Source: Bacillus sp. BA3
GTDB taxonomy: Bacteria > Bacillota > Bacilli > Bacillales > DSM-1321
Length of the DNA stretch: 64,000 nucleotides
Reading direction: 5' to 3'
Assembly: GCA_002835675.1 (NCBI GenBank)
Contig: PIZR01000010.1
Span: 22,184-86,183, forward strand
A program made the position numbers and the translations under genes. This document shows, piece after piece, positions 63,797 through 64,000 of this stretch; position 1 is the stretch's first letter, and each line of letters begins with the position of its first letter. The notes under the pieces were generated by a model. The model was not told the origin of the DNA. It ran no database searches and worked only from the letters and a program-made list of their open reading frames with translations.

Positions 63797-64000
63797 TTTC
63801 TTCGGAGAGTTTGATCCTGGCTCAGGACGAACGCTGGCGGCGTGCCTAATACATGCAAGTCGAGCGAATCGATGGGAGCTTGCTCCCTGAGATTAGCGGC
63901 GGACGGGTGAGTAACACGTGGGCAACCTGCCTATAAGACTGGGATAACTTCGGGAAACCGGAGCTAATACCGGATACGTTCTTTTCTCGCATGAGAGAAG
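63797..64000 (+). rRNA. rrs: 16S ribosomal RNA, 5' part
   Basis: Begins near the universal GAGAGTTTGATCCTGGCTCA (63805-63824), followed by AACGCTGGCGGCGTGCCTAA and GGCGGACGGGTGAGTAA. The gene runs off the window after about 204 bases. The variable V1 part (AATCGATGGGAGCTTGCTCC) fits the Peribacillus simplex group as I remember it. Confidence 0.97.

Overview
The window reads as chromosomal DNA of a Bacillaceae member, most likely Peribacillus (the former Bacillus simplex/frigoritolerans group). The reasons are the 5' part of a 16S rRNA gene at the right edge, moderate-to-low G+C, and a set of genes close to Bacillus subtilis counterparts: gntRKPZ, hutPH, guaA, pbuG, glcT-ptsG, yukE/yukD/yukC/yukBA/yueB/yueC, a gerA-type operon and opuA. 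The genus call rests on recalled 16S similarity, not on a search.

Layout. 1-2952: the end of a sugar operon (PTS EIIC of the ascorbate family, a small helical protein, a class II aldolase, a P-loop kinase) and a DUF1878-like gene. 3395-7407: a two-component system, a Bacillus-type dispersed GC-rich repeat, and a POT peptide transporter behind a cre site. 7746-9905: one intact and two decayed tandem copies of a RacA-like HTH/coiled-coil gene. 9906-11000: debris, including the tail of an MFS transporter. 11051-16167: the gluconate operon gntR-gntK-gntP-gntZ with its operator and two catabolite-control features. 16409-18038: small orphan genes, a frameshifted gene and an IS3-like remnant.

18035-21949 is the least familiar part: a GrpE-like coiled-coil protein followed by a 1061-residue protein with a lipoyl-like N-terminus lacking the modifiable lysine, a long unknown segment and a complete Hsp70/actin-type ATPase domain. 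Then come a spore-germinant receptor operon (minus strand, with a fourth 41-residue membrane protein and a sigma-G-like promoter), a serine hydrolase, a shortened histidine-utilisation locus (hutP, hutH, a permease, no hutU/I/G), and a gene-poor AT-rich stretch (32.5-36.7 kb) around a probably extra accD-accA pair. 36775-39712 encodes a glycine-betaine ABC importer whose permease and binding protein are fused.

41644-51590 is a complete Bacillus-type type VII secretion (Yuk/ESS) locus. Its ubiquitin-like protein has no normal start codon at the expected place, and a terminator lies between esxA and the rest. A MoxR-DUF58-transglutaminase operon follows, then two guanine-type riboswitch units (guaA, pbuG), then glcT and ptsG with the GlcT RNA target, and finally an rrn operon with tandem promoters.
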